DNA of 64,000 bases, taken from positions 6,415,501 to 6,479,500 of the forward strand of contig NC_068558.1 in the NCBI RefSeq assembly GCF_022201045.2, given 5' to 3'. Numbering within the stretch: position 1 is the first letter of the stretch; every line of letters starts with the position of its first letter. The translations under genes were made by a program, and so were the position numbers. This document shows positions 49,601-61,131 of this stretch, one piece after another. Source of the stretch: Citrus sinensis (taxonomy: Eukaryota > Streptophyta > Magnoliopsida > Sapindales > Rutaceae). The notes under the pieces are model-generated. The model was given only the letters and a program-made list of their open reading frames with translations. It was not told the DNA's origin and did not search any database.

Positions 49601-50057
49601 TTCCAAATAAACCCGCCATTTTCCCAAAACCTCAGGGGCATTCGAGTCATCAAAATTTAAAATGGCCTTATTTTAATATTTCCATACCCATAAATTCAAA
49701 ATATTAGATCGTTGCAAACCCCGGCGGCCCGGCGCTATAATAAAAACAAAAACAGAAACGAAACCAAAAAGAAGTTCAAAAGCGGGTCAATAAAGCTTCA
49801 TGGCACTTGTACCTTGCACTGCAAATGTTGTACCTTCACCTTCGTTTTTGTTTTCGGAAATTAACTAACAACACTATTCATTTGATTTCATTTCCTTTGC
49901 TGTTTTACTGAAGCTCCGCGAAGTTTGCGCCCTCTCTCTTGTTTGTAAAATCCGCGATAGTTTCTTTGATTTAGGGTTTTAACTAATCAAAGTTTTCAAT
50001 TTGACACATATAGATACGCTCATTCATAAGCAGGTAGAGAACTTCATAGAGACGGAG
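45101..50057. other. Large AT-rich intergenic region and TPX2-like promoter
   Basis: Nearly 5 kb without a recognisable gene on either strand. It contains an ATA microsatellite at 46547-46610 and many short A/T runs; some frames (e.g. 46271-45915 on the minus strand) lack known motifs. The last ~350 bases (49700-50057) become less AT-rich and form the promoter and leader of the TPX2-like gene. Confidence 0.55.
46547..46610. repeat. (ATA)n microsatellite, about 20 units
   Basis: Uninterrupted ATA/AAT triplets except one AGT near the right end. Likely length-polymorphic. Confidence 0.95.
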
Positions 50058-53000
50058 ATGGAAGAAGAAATGGAGGTGGAGTTACCGGTGTTTGAGGCGC
50101 GTGAGATTGATCTCGAGTACGAGTTCGACGCCGCACGTTTCTTCGACTTCACTCGCGAAGAGTCGTTTGCGGAGGCGCGTGAGGCCGAGCTATGGTTCGA
50201 ATCAGCACCGAATTATCCACCTTCTCGTGAGTCGCTCTTAAGCTTTGAAACCCTAACATTTCCTCAATCTGATAAAAGTTTCACCTTTTCACCTTCTTTT
50301 TTTGATTCAGTTAGTCATTTGCACGTTCCGTATGAGATGTGTACTTCTTTTTTCCTTAACCTTTCTTTAATTATTGCTGTGTAGAGTAATTTTTACGCCT
50401 TTGCTTTACGAAACAATGTAACACGATCACTTACTTTTTATCATTTTTTGTGTTAAAATTTGTGTTGCAGCATTTGTGACAAAGTTGTTTCTAAGAGAGG
50501 ACATTCTTCTGGAAAATGTTAATACTTCTCCAAAAACAAAGGTTACTTCTGCCCCTGAAAACGATTCTGATAATGGCATGGGCGCTGAATGTTCAATCAC
50601 CAATGTGGAGGATACTGGTATAAACTTTTTGGCTGGTGTAATCTTTTGTAGTTATAAACATTATGTGCTGCTAACTCAATTTGATGTAGAGTTACAAATG
50701 AGTTATATTTCTATCAAATTATTTAATCTAAAGTTTGTTTCCTCGTTTGAGTGTTTTAAGAATTTTGTATGAATCCAAGTATTCATTGGCTTGCGTCTAT
50801 AGTGAACAAGCCTGATTGACTCAAGCTTGGTAGGTTAACTAAGTAAACAAGATAAGCTGGGCCTTTTTTGAGTGATGTTTCAACTTTTCTTTAACAAAAT
50901 TTTTCATTTTGCAAATCTGGCTGTCACTGTTATCAATAACAGCTCACATCTTGATTAACCCCCTCGTCAGTTGTCTCATGTTCACCATGGCAATTTATAT
51001 TTGGGCATACTGATTGCCACCTCTAGTGCAGCATCAGACTGTCTCTGATGCCCAGACCACCTTTACTACTTTCACCTCAATTGCTTTCACAGCTTGTGTC
51101 ACCCCTTGTTTGACAAGGTGTTTTATAATTAAGCGTCTTATAGGATGGTTCTTTTGGTATCTTGCACGTAATAGACACATTTCAGCAAAAACTGGAAATT
51201 GAAGACCATTCTCTTGGCATCTTCATAAATACTAAAATCTAAATTGTGTTTTACTGATATAATCATGTTTTATACTATCCTCTAGACTGTGCTGGAATGA
51301 TCAAAGGGATTTTCAGCAACTTACAAAGTGGCAATCTACAGAAGGTTCCAAATCAACTGTTAAACTTAACTACAGGTGAGCAATGTGCTGCCTTGAGTAA
51401 TAGTCTAATAGGTGCTTCAACCTGGTGCACTTTTTGCTCATGGTTTTACAATGTAGTATTCAAATAATCTTGGGAAATTGAAAATTCTTTGGCTATTATT
51501 TTATTTTATGTTATCTTTTCCATGATATTTTATTTTATGTTATTTTTTCCATGATTACTTTTGACTGTTTTACTTTTGCTTTATTTCAAATTTTGTTCTT
51601 GTTTACTGGGTGCTATTCTGATTTTTATATTTTTTGGCTTTCTTCAGTAACTTGATCTGTTTCTCACCTTGATAACTGAAAGTTTCGAATGCTATTCCCC
51701 TTATTCCCACCCCCCTCCCAGGATTGGAATTTTATGATCACATATCCCATGATAAAGTAAAATCTAATGCTAAATCAGCCAAGAAAGCTCATTCTAGAAG
51801 CTCAACTCTGATGAAGCCTACAACAAGTCACTTAGCCAAACAAAACCGGCCAGTGCAAGTTGGTAACTCCAGGTGAATATCTTATTTCTCAGTACACAGC
51901 TTTGTCACTGTTTTTTTCACATAATAATTCTAAAATTGTATGTTTTCATATCACTGATCTGAGAACTGAATTTTTTTTTTGTCCGTTTTAGTTTTTTCTT
52001 AATGACTCGCAGAGGTTTCAAAGTTCCTAAATTGTTGGTTGATGCTATTGCCTTTATGTAGCCTTTCTTGATTTCCTTTATATGTGCAGTACCACTCATT
52101 TAGCCTTTTTTAATTTTGTCTTTACGTGCAGACTGCTTATTCAGCCTTTCTATGTACTGTTTCAGTTTTGTAATGCTATTACATTTGCTTGTTAGATTCC
52201 AGATGCAACTGGTTCAAATTGGCGATAGGAGTGTGTGTAATTCTTCTTTGGTCGAAAGTCAAGCTGCAAAGAGGCAGAAACTTGAGGGAGGTCACTTGCG
52301 TAAGGTACACTTATTATGCAAGCTATCTTCCTATTTCTTTGTTCTTGGGCCAACGAAAACAAGTGTTTTGCATAAATAGTCATTTTTTAGTGATAAAAGG
52401 ACTTTATTTCTAAGGCTCAGTTACTCACCATCAATTACTGAATAATTGTACGTGATAAGAGGTTTTCAATGATGGTGTTCAACAAAATCTATTTGATCTT
52501 CTCTTTGGATGATATGCAAAGTAATGTTATTGAGTTATAACTATTTGCTAGGTGACTTAACTGGCTCAACTTTGGTAGGGTTGGTTGTGCATTCTGGCTT
52601 GATTGTCTAGAATTTTAGGGCAAGGACCTGATTGTATGCTTCATTTCTTGAGCTTTCGTAGTTGTAATGTAGTTTTGATCTTATTGGTTGGCACGTAAGC
52701 TCAGCACCCCTTTTTTGTTTAACAGGTTGCTGACATAAAGCCTCAAAGTAATTTGGTACACAAGGCACCTAAAAGAGTATGTTACCTCTTGCTTGATACT
52801 GGAATGGGACCGTAAATTGTTTTCTTATTTTCCCAGTGTACAAATGCATGACTTATTCCCTTATTTTGTAAATTTATACATCATTCCTGGGTTGCAGGAC
52901 GGGACTATTGATAAAAACTCTCTGCATGCCCGTCTGAGACTTACAATTCCAAGAGAGCCTGACCTTGAAACAGCAAATAGGGCGCAAAGGATAAGGTTTG

Positions 53001-55147
53001 TTGTTGCTATTCTAATGAGTGTTTACAAGTTTTTGTCTCACAGGCTGCTGGGCTCATTCGTAAATTTATATATCAGGCCTAAGGTTATTGCAGAACAAGA
53101 AAACATTTCAGCTACTGCACATAGATTCAAAGCACGTCCATTAAACAGAAAAGTTGGTACTTGAAATTAATGGTTACAATATTTTCAATTTTCTTTTTTT
53201 GTTATTTTCTTAAACTCAAGTTACTTTTGTAATTTTGTAGATTCTTGAGGCTCCTACATTGCCTCTCCCAAAAAAGAGTATGCCAAGGTTGCCAGAGTTC
53301 CAGGTGAGTACTTAATGCTTGTTTGCTACTTGTTGGTAGATTGGCAGTACTTTGAGACTATCTAAAAAGCATAACAGCAAAGATTATTACCCATTGCTGG
53401 TCTGCTGGTCCTGCTGAAGCAGGATCCTTGAAGGGGTCTTAGAATATGGTCCTCTAGGAATTTTGCATAAATTGATAAAAAATTATGCCTATGCTTCCTC
53501 AGATAAGTAAAGAAAAGAACATAGATTTTCGCAGAACAAGTCCCTTAATAATTTGCAGCTCAAATTGCTGTCATAATGTTTTCAGGAATTTCGCTTGAAG
53601 ACATTGGAGAGGGCTATGCAGCATACTTCTGCCATTTCATCTTCCTCACTTCATTGCACTGCTTCTGATATGGTAATTAGCTCATCATACTGAGTATACA
53701 ACTTCCATTATCATAGCGACAATCTTCTTTTCATTGGTTCTCTGAGAAAGAGCACCATCTTTAATCATTTTGGCTATACTTTGTGCCCAAGAAGTATAAA
53801 TAATTACAACTGTCAATGTGTGCTATTAGTTCTATGCCTTATCTTTCTTACATTTGGTGACTGCCCTCTGTAATTACTTCTGAAACTCCACTGCAGTCAT
53901 TGCAGGAACTGGACAAAGCTAGTGCTGTTTTAGGAAATGGAAACAGAGAATTTGAAAGGTAATTGTGTTTTGATGGTTCTTGTATTAATTACATTTTGAC
54001 TAAAAGGGAGTTATCAGTCTGTGGGCTATTACTTGTTAATTAATAATGCTGACTCTTTGTCTGCTCTTATTTTGTCCAGACCAAGTGGCATGAATACTGT
54101 AAAGCAGGATGGGTGTGATGTGATGCACAACTTCAAAGCTCTTCCTCTTAATAAGAAGGTAATACATGTTTAGTTTGCTTGAAAACATGTAACTGCGAAC
54201 AATAATGATCGATATCCTGTCTGAATGTAGATATTTTCAAGTAAAGGAGAGATTGGTGTTTTCCGGAATAGTAAACAGGAAACCACTGTACCAATGGTAG
54301 TTCATGGATGTCTAAATTCTATCTTCCATACATTTTGAGATTTTTTTCCCCCAAGTCTGATTATTTTTTTAAAAACTTTTATACAGGAATTTAATTTTCA
54401 AACAGAGAGGAAGGTTCGACCTAATCCACCAGTAGAGCTTTTCAGCAAGGTAAAATTCAGGAATAATATGTTGACCTTCTTTTTAGTCCCTTGTGAATTC
54501 CTTTGTTTTCATAAAAAAATGCTAAATAGTGCTTGCTTTTGTATATTTCCTAATTGCAACTCCTTCCACATGCTAGCTCTCTCTGACTTCTGAGCTGCAG
54601 CCAAATAATAGATTGCAGTTGAAATTACCTCAACGGACCTGCATTCCTATAAAGGTTCTGCTTAGTTTAAGCACTGTAATGACTAAGTGGATACTACGTT
54701 ATTAGTTGTCATTTTGGTTTTGACTGTATTGAATTTTGCTTTTTATTTTTTGGTTTACTGTAAGGGCTCAAAAGAAAATAGAGGAAATTCTTTCCAGCGA
54801 GAACAGGAGGTAAGATGGGTGTATCCACGAATAAATAACTTTTATGCACTCTGTATATTTGTTTTGTATTCTTGTTTTTATTGCAGTTTTTGTCAATTTC
54901 CTTTTGCTTATGGATGAATGGAATTCTTGTTTCCATGTAGATGACACTACCAGTGAAAGAAAAAACATCTGGGTTTGTTGCAAAACAAAACCTATGTGGG
55001 AATGATGGGTGCATCAACAAAGCTGGTACCCCCTTGGGCATGAGGTATGCCCACTGACAGGACAGTTTGTCTTGCATTTTGCTAAATGTTTCACATTCTG
55101 ATTTTAGTTGAGTTTACAATTTGAACAGGAGTTTAGGCATCCGCTGA
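50058..55147 (+). CDS. TPX2-like microtubule-associated protein (TPXL2/TPXL3 type)
   Basis: Eighteen coding exons (50058-50226, 50471-50617, 51286-51375, 51722-51872, 52196-52304, 52726-52776, 52898-52995, 53077-53152, 53241-53303, 53586-53672, 53897-53958, 54080-54158, 54231-54296, 54387-54449, 54577-54654, 54765-54809, 54941-55044, 55129-55147), all GT-AG and in phase, give 518 residues. The start is the first ATG of the acidic N-terminus (MEEEMEVELPVFEAREIDLE). Family landmarks: ELWFESAPNYPPSPF near the start; FKARPLNRKILEAPTLPLP and PRLPEFQEFRLKTLERAMQ in the middle; FKALPLNKKIFSS, EFNFQTERK; C-terminus RSLGIR. TPX2-like proteins bind microtubules and activate Aurora kinases in the mitotic spindle; plant TPXL2/TPXL3 (At4g22860/At4g11990) have this architecture. 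The acceptor of exon 8 could alternatively lie at 53044, adding 11 residues in frame. The last tiny exon is less certain; without it the frame stops at 55058. Confidence 0.85.
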
Positions 55148-56026
55148 GAGTAAGAATGTTCCTAATTAGTTTTCAGCCATGGAATCCGATTTAGAATACT
55201 CGATATTACCCAAAAAAGAAAAAAAAGAAAAAGAAAAAAACGTCATTAACAGAGATAGGTTTTTCTTGTATATGGAATTGATTGAAGTGCACAGGTCTAC
55301 AATTGAACTTCTTTCCTCTTTAAGGAACTGAATCTCACAGGATCATGTTAAAACAACTTCTGCAGTCCGTACAATCTGCAGGTCTCAAGTTGCGATCCTA
55401 ATAATAATGTAAGAAGGCAAATGTTGTACAGTTTTCAGTGCCTACTTACTCACACCGTTGTCTTTTTCTTTGTAGAACTAACTCCTGTAACACTCTTTAG
55501 TTGAAAAATATAAACAGCAAAATGTCTTTTTAACTCTTTTTCCGAATGTCATAAGTGTGGAAGCACTGTCGCTTTTTGCCATATATGACTAGTACTTCGC
55601 TTGATGAAATAGAAAAAAATGCACAATATATGATCTTCATTTTTTCTTATGTGTTTTAATCGTAATGAAGCATGTGAATCACCCCAACTCAGAGAAATAC
55701 GCACTACACAATAATGTTTCTAGTTTCATTCGGCATTTGAGTAACACCCATTAGGATGTACATGGTGTTCATGGCTATTATAAATAAAATACATAAAAGT
55801 TTGTAAAGCATGGTGGGTTTAAAAAGAAAAAAAAAAGGAAATTCAACAAAAGAAAAAAAAAGGAAATTCAACCAAAAACATAAAATCTCTATGGCCTACT
55901 TCCTGCATCATTTACTGGATATTTTATACTTACACGTTTGCTCATTTCGCTGCGGAAGAACATAAACGAGCAAATTGATAATGATGATATAGGTGACCTA
56001 TTGTATTATATTATTATTCTTCTCAG
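55148..56026. other. Spacer between two convergent genes
   Basis: Holds the 3' UTRs of the TPX2-like gene (plus) and SLAC1 (minus). A short tandem duplication of AAAAAAAGGAAATTCAAC occurs near 55830-55871. No coding frame recognised. Confidence 0.6.
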
Positions 56027-58108
56027 TCAGTCCCCTTCATTCTGTCCATCAAAATCCTTGTTCGCTGAATTATGCTTTGTCAGAGCTTGTTTCGTCCAAC
56101 GCCTTAGATCATAGGCTTTCTTGAAAGGTTTCTTTTCCTTGACAAGTCTTTTCTTCGTGATGGCAATGGCAAGATCGTTGGGAAACAATGTGTGCCACAC
56201 AAAGGCATGAAGTAGTGTGGACACGAATAATACACAGACCATTGCTGACGACATGAACGAAAGACTAAGAGCAAGGCCTTTGGTTAGGACGGAAGGCACA
56301 TGCTCCGCATACTTGATGGTCGCCACTGATGCAGTTGTCATCGGGAAGGTGTAGGACCACCATGCCACTGAAAACCTGTAAAATTATGAATAATTAATTA
56401 TTAACTTATAAGATAGGATTTTAATCTTTTAATTGAAAATTTTAAGAATTTTCTTGCCTGAACCCTGTGAAGAAATTGATCCGCACGACCAAAGAGACAT
56501 AGAGAAACAATGCAATGAAGTAGCAAGTCCTCGATAAGCCATCGAGATCGCCATATATTGCTTGCCACGCGATGCTAGCAGCAGACGGGGCTGCAATGAA
56601 CATAGAGTACACGGGGTGCAACTCTTTGGGCAATGCTTCACTTGTTGGCAATCTTTGATACAGTGTCACAAATAATACAAGATAATGAGCAAAGCCAACT
56701 GCCCACAAGAACTTTCCAACTTCTTTCCAACCAACTTTAGCAGCTAAAATAGCCCCAACAAAGTTTCCAACAACAGAGAGATGGGAAGATGGATTGGCCA
56801 CCTTGCAGAGACGCCTCTTGCCTCCGGAAAGCCATTGACCATAGATTTTGAGCTCAAGAAAGAAATAAGGTCCCATGAAGGCACACCAAATGGCTGGATG
56901 CAGGGTTTCGGGAGCTACCACAGGCGGTACACCGATGGCTAGGAACATGCAGACAACCCAGGGAGCAAAGAAGAAATTGATCCTGACAGGATGGAAGTAT
57001 TCTCTTCTAACAGCTTCAAAATAGAATATGCATTTGAGTATGTAAGTGAAAGAGACTGATATTAGGACTGCTACTGCTAATAACCAGAGGCCAAGGTTGA
57101 TAAATGGAGGAACGTGGAGAAATTTTGTAGCAGGGCTTGTTGAAAGGGCCCTCCATAGCACAGCTTGGCTGCTAAGACCAAGACATATGCCAAAGCAGCC
57201 GATCGGAAACCGAAGAAGAAATGGCCATTTCTCATCTTTGGGCAGAAGAATATCCTCAGTGTCCTATATAGAAGAGCAGACACAAGAAAATTTCAGACAC
57301 TCATGTTAAAGTAATTAATGATAACATCACACTTCGAATCCAAAATAAAAAAGGATTCCCTTCCGAACGGAGCTTTTCTTGAGCAACATTCAGAAGGGTG
57401 ATTTGTTAAATCTCAAACATGCAATATCTCTAATGGACATGCAGCTTAAAATCTTTAAAAAAACTCAAATCATGATTAGAGGGGATCCTATATAATTCGG
57501 AATTTGCAGTGTGTTACCTTGACTTCGTCTAGTTCAGGGCCTCTAAGAGCGGCAAAGTATCTTCCAGCAGGGACACTTCTATTAACAGATTCATCATCAA
57601 GTCTGGCAGCACCATCAATTTTCGGAGCCTCCATTCCTTTCTCCTTTCTTGTAGGCATCAGAGAATTCTGCTTACTGAGTGTTGATTTGGTCTTGAAGAT
57701 ACTGAAGTCTCCTCTATTCCTTGCTTCAACACCAATCCTAGTAGCAGAATCAAAGCCTCCGAAACTATGCCCACTTCTCGGAAGAACCCTTCTGTCATCC
57801 TTAGCCTTAGACTCTCTATTGAGCACTGAGAAGCCTGTTTCAAGCGAAACTTGCCTACTAAAAGTCTTATTGTGGGGTCTCCTTGCGTCTCTAAGTGATC
57901 TATTGGATTGCTTGTTTAATCTTCTGTTCACTTTATCTTCCATTCTGATCGTTCCTTTTTCTTTATCTTCCATTTTGATCGTTCCTTTTTCTTTATCTTC
58001 CATTCTGACGGTTCCTTCTTCTTCCTCTTCTTCTTCTTCGGGTAAAACCTCGTGAATGTCTACGAAATGAGTGTGCAGAGAATTCGGAGGAGTATCTCGC
58101 TTGTCCAT
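56027..58108 (-). CDS. SLAC1: Guard-cell S-type anion channel SLAC1
   Basis: Three exons on the minus strand (58108-57518, 57263-56458, 56375-56027) encode 581 residues; Arabidopsis SLAC1 has 556. The long cytosolic N-terminus contains FSRQVSLETGFSVLNRES and TKSTLSKQNSL. S88 and S149 correspond to the regulatory phosphosites S59 and S120 of Arabidopsis SLAC1, targets of OST1 and calcium-dependent kinases in abscisic acid signalling. After AGRYFAALRGPELDEVK comes the ten-helix channel (TehA-like) domain with FPIGCFGICLGLSSQAVLW, YFHPVRINFFFAPWV, GKRRLCKVANPSSHLSVVGN and FSVAWWSYTFPMTTASVAT. The C-terminus is KKPFKKAYDLRRWTKQALTK. SLAC1 releases chloride and nitrate to close stomata. Oddities: three tandem copies of a ten-residue unit at residues 30-60, and a GC-AG second intron (donor CAG/GCAAGA at 56458/56457). 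Confidence 0.96.
57931..58020 (-). repeat. Coding 30-bp minisatellite inside SLAC1 exon 1
   Basis: Three contiguous 30-bp units (57931-57960, 57961-57990, 57991-58020) with 1-4 mismatches between copies. They encode three near-copies of the decapeptide KEKGTIRMED. The length is a multiple of three, so the frame is kept. It lies in the regulatory N-terminus, just after a run of eight or nine Glu residues. Confidence 0.95.
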
Positions 58109-58634
58109 TTTGCTTCATGTAATAAGTTCTGGAACTTGGGGCTGATATATAAGCTTGAGTTTCATACGATGGAGATGTTTGTATGTTTTTATTTGTCTTT
58201 TGATGAAATCTCTTGCTAGCTAGCCATGTTGATGTTGGAGGAGGTTTCACGGGAAGTGAAGACAGCTGCATGCTTTAGGTTGTTGGTTGTTTGGTAAGAT
58301 GAAATAATAGCCAATACTTTTACTTTGGAACTTGGAAGGGGATTTCTCGTGAGACAAAATCAAGGGTGTACGTTTGTGGCTTAGGAGAGCTTATTATAGA
58401 CTATCCACCTATTTAGGTGCAGTCCGGATCATAGAATCACAATTTTCCACTGTTCACACGGGGCTCATCAGTGATATCTTGAGTTCGACTTAGCTTAAAG
58501 CAAGTCAGTGATGTTGAACATGCGTCTTCTCTTTGTTTGTATTATATTATATATGTAGTTTTGAAGCTTGACGCTTGAAATGAACTGAACAAATTAGACT
58601 TTTGTATGTTGTTTTGAACTTTTGATGTGCATTA
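58109..58634. promoter_or_regulatory. SLAC1: SLAC1 upstream region
   Basis: Non-coding; expected to hold the SLAC1 promoter on the minus strand. A TATATA word lies about 35-40 bases before the ATG, too close to be a confident TATA box. No specific ABA-response or guard-cell element was assigned. Confidence 0.35.
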
Positions 58635-58887
58635 CTAAGGGTGCATTCGAGATTGAGATTGAACAATGTTTGGTAAATACTAGCTGCTGTAGCTTGAAAA
58701 CTATGTTGATGTGGTTTTTCACTTGCATCATGAAAAATTTATTATATCTTTAATAATTTTGATAAAATTATTATTTAAAATTTATATTTACTACATATTA
58801 CTAACTTTTGTTTCATAGTTATAATTTTTTTTTTACAACAGTTATACCTTAAAAATTACAGCATCTCAATCTCAAACGCACCCTAAG
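58635..58887. mobile_element. Small MITE with ~28-bp terminal inverted repeats
   Basis: Left end CTAAGGGTGCATTCGAGATT(GAGAT) and right end, read on the opposite strand, CTTAGGGTGCGTTTGAGATT(GAGAT) are inverted repeats with three mismatches. The interior is about 200 bases of AT-rich, non-coding DNA. Flanks show only a weak possible duplication (GTGCATTA / GTGCAACT if the ends are trimmed), so the superfamily is not decided; hAT is likely from the TIR style. Confidence 0.7.
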
Positions 58888-59742
58888 TGCAACTTAAATT
58901 CCGCTATTACGGGTCATCTCGACCACCGCGTCCTCTACAGCCGCTTGCATGAGAGGGAGTGGTAGGCTCCATAGAAAGTTGGAATTAAATATATATTTTT
59001 TATTATTATTATATTAGTCTTATGGTTTGATATATTTTATTTGTTTAAAAAATTATTAAATACTTTTTTTATTAGATTAGGATTCTCTCCCAATTTGAGG
59101 TTTTAAAATGTGTTGGGCTTATAAATATATTTAAGAACATATTAGAAGGATACTATTTAAGAGAAACACAGTTTATTCATAAAAGACGTTTATAATCATT
59201 TCAATTAAACTTTATTTAATTTAACATAACAGTATTAAAAAAATGATACTCTCAAACACATTATATATAAATGGTAGATCAATGTTACTCCCGTAAACCA
59301 TATTTCAATTTTTCAGCTAATGTTAAGTACTGCAAATGATTGTATATGATACAATTATCATGTCAGATATTAATTATATCATATAACCTATTATGCATAT
59401 AAATATAATTATCCCATATAAGTTTTACATCTCTCAAGATGATGAAAGATCATAATGGATATGATAATGTCTCAATATCTTGTGACTGGAAAAAGTGCAG
59501 AATCAAACATAGATCAGCCCAAAATACATCTACTCACACGTGGCAGGCCATCGATCCTTGCATACATCTTTTTTAACTAGTCGCACAAAACACACGTATC
59601 TAGTTAAGTGAAGAGGTCCAAACCAATTAATTAATAATCAAATTAACATTTCTAATTTTTGTTGTGTCATTTGGCATTGCCGACCCAAGCCGGACCATGC
59701 ATACATATGCTATACATTCTCTTGTTTCTTCAGCCACGACCC
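58888..59742. other. Intergenic and promoter region of the phytocyanin gene
   Basis: AT-rich, no frame called. A clear TATA box is annotated separately at 59743. Confidence 0.55.
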
Positions 59743-59750
59743 TATAAATA
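59743..59750 (+). promoter_or_regulatory. TATA box of the phytocyanin gene
   Basis: CCCTATAAATAGCC is an almost ideal plant TATA box. With transcription starting about 30 bases downstream, near 59775-59780, the 5' leader is about 125 bases and contains no upstream ATG before 59904. Confidence 0.7.
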
Positions 59751-59903
59751 GCCTGCAGTATTTGAACTTTTGATCACAACCAACACACACACCAACAGAG
59801 TTAGCAAATTTCACAAGGATCGATTGATACAAAAGAGAGCTAGCTAGCTACCTTCTAATTAATTAAGAGCTTAGATAATCACTCATCAGCTTGAATCCTA
59901 GAA

Positions 59904-60513
59904 ATGGCTTCTTACAAGTTGTTCGTCATTTTGGCCATCGCAGCCATTATTGCTCCTTCAGTTTTGGGAAAAGACCACATTGTTGGAGATGAAACTGGTT
60001 GGACTACTAACTTTGATTACCAAGCTTGGGCTAAGGCCAAGGAGTTTCGTGTTGGCGACAGACTCAGTAAGTTTGATCAATCAAATGCTTTTAATTTACT
60101 ACTATTATTTTTCCTTAATTCCTTAGCTATTAATTAATTGCTGATGAAGCAAGCGGACGAACGAATGAATTATTGGTGCAGTTTTTAACTACCCAGAAGG
60201 ATCACACAATGTGATAAGAGCTGATGGAGCTTCATTCAAACAGTGTATGAAGCCAAGTAATGTTGAGGCCTTGACTAGTGGAAGTGACGTGATTACACTT
60301 GCTACACCAGGGAAGAAATGGTACTTTTGCGGCTTTCCCAACCACTGTGATGTTGGAAATCAGAAGCTTACCATCACTGTGTTGGCTCAAAGAGAAGTAT
60401 CATCTCCAGCACCTTCGCCGTCTGATCTGCAATCAGCGGCAACAGCAAGGACCGGATCAGTCTACTTTGGAATGATGGCCCTCATGGTTGCATTTCTCAT
60501 TTTCTTGCAATAA
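59904..60513 (+). CDS. Phytocyanin (blue copper protein, stellacyanin/early-nodulin-like type)
   Basis: Two exons, 59904-60066 and 60182-60513 (GT-AG, phase 1), encode 164 residues. Signal peptide 1-22 (cut after VLG), then the plastocyanin-like domain: HIVGDETGWTTNFDYQAWA, FRVGD, FNYPEGSHNVIRADGASFKQ, WYFCGFPNHCDVGNQKLTI. The expected copper ligands are visible: His in GSHN, Cys in YFCG, His in PNHC, and Gln in GNQ at the axial position (stellacyanin-like, where plantacyanins use Met). A Pro/Ser/Ala linker (SSPAPSPSD) and a hydrophobic C-terminal tail (YFGMMALMVAFLIFL) suggest a GPI-anchored, apoplastic protein. The intron falls after the first third of the domain, the conserved phytocyanin position. 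The physiological role of such proteins is mostly unknown (cell wall, reproduction, stress). Confidence 0.93.
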
Positions 60514-60928
60514 TGGTCCTGAGGATGCATGATTCTGTTCTTTTCCTAGCTATTTGTTTTTACTCTCCTCGTTCATTTGACTGAATTGTTATTTTATATT
60601 GGATTGGATTTTTGCAAGTATTTTGGTTTGTAATATATCTGAGTTTAATTCAATTAATTATAAGTCAATTTCATTATTCTTCTTTTTGCGTAATTCTCAC
60701 TTGAATTGAACTAACAAAGATTGTTACACTCTTACTATGGCCTTACAATTTCTTTAAAAATTTTGACTCAGTTTGTCATAAAAAAGAAATAAAATTAATT
60801 AGAGGATTAAAAAGCTAATTGAATTTGGAAAGTTGATTCTTGTGATTCTTTCATTTTTTTTTTGAATTACATGAAACTATTGCTCATATTACAACTCATA
60901 TTTCATGAGATTACTATACTAATGATTA

Positions 60929-61131
60929 CAATCAAACAATTCCTAGCACTAAATTTATAAATCTTATATAGCATTACTCAGATTTTTACCCTCTCTAATA
61001 TTTGAAAGATGTTTACTTCATTCACTGATATTTGCAATCAAACAATTACTAAGACTAAATTTACAAATCTTATATAGTACTGTCCAAATTTTTACACTCT
61101 CTACTATTCAAAAGACGTTTACTTCATTCAC
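60929..61131. repeat. Diverged ~106-bp tandem duplication
   Basis: 60929-61034 and 61035-61131 both run from CAATCAAACAATT to TTTACTTCATTCAC. Matching blocks throughout include ACTAAATTTA(T/C)AAATCTTATATAG; identity is about 85 percent, so the duplication is old. Confidence 0.85.

Noticed and set aside
50001-50057. N-terminal extension of the TPX2-like protein
   Set aside because: It begins with TTG; the first ATG is at 50058, followed by the conserved acidic start.
53044-53076. Earlier acceptor for TPX2-like exon 8, adding 11 residues
   Set aside because: It keeps the frame but inserts hydrophobic sequence into the basic RAQRIR-PKV stretch; the acceptor at 53076/53077 gives the more family-like protein. 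Not excluded without transcripts.
57504-58055. 183-codon plus-strand frame opposite SLAC1 exon 1
   Set aside because: Antisense shadow of a Ser/Arg/Glu-rich coding exon.
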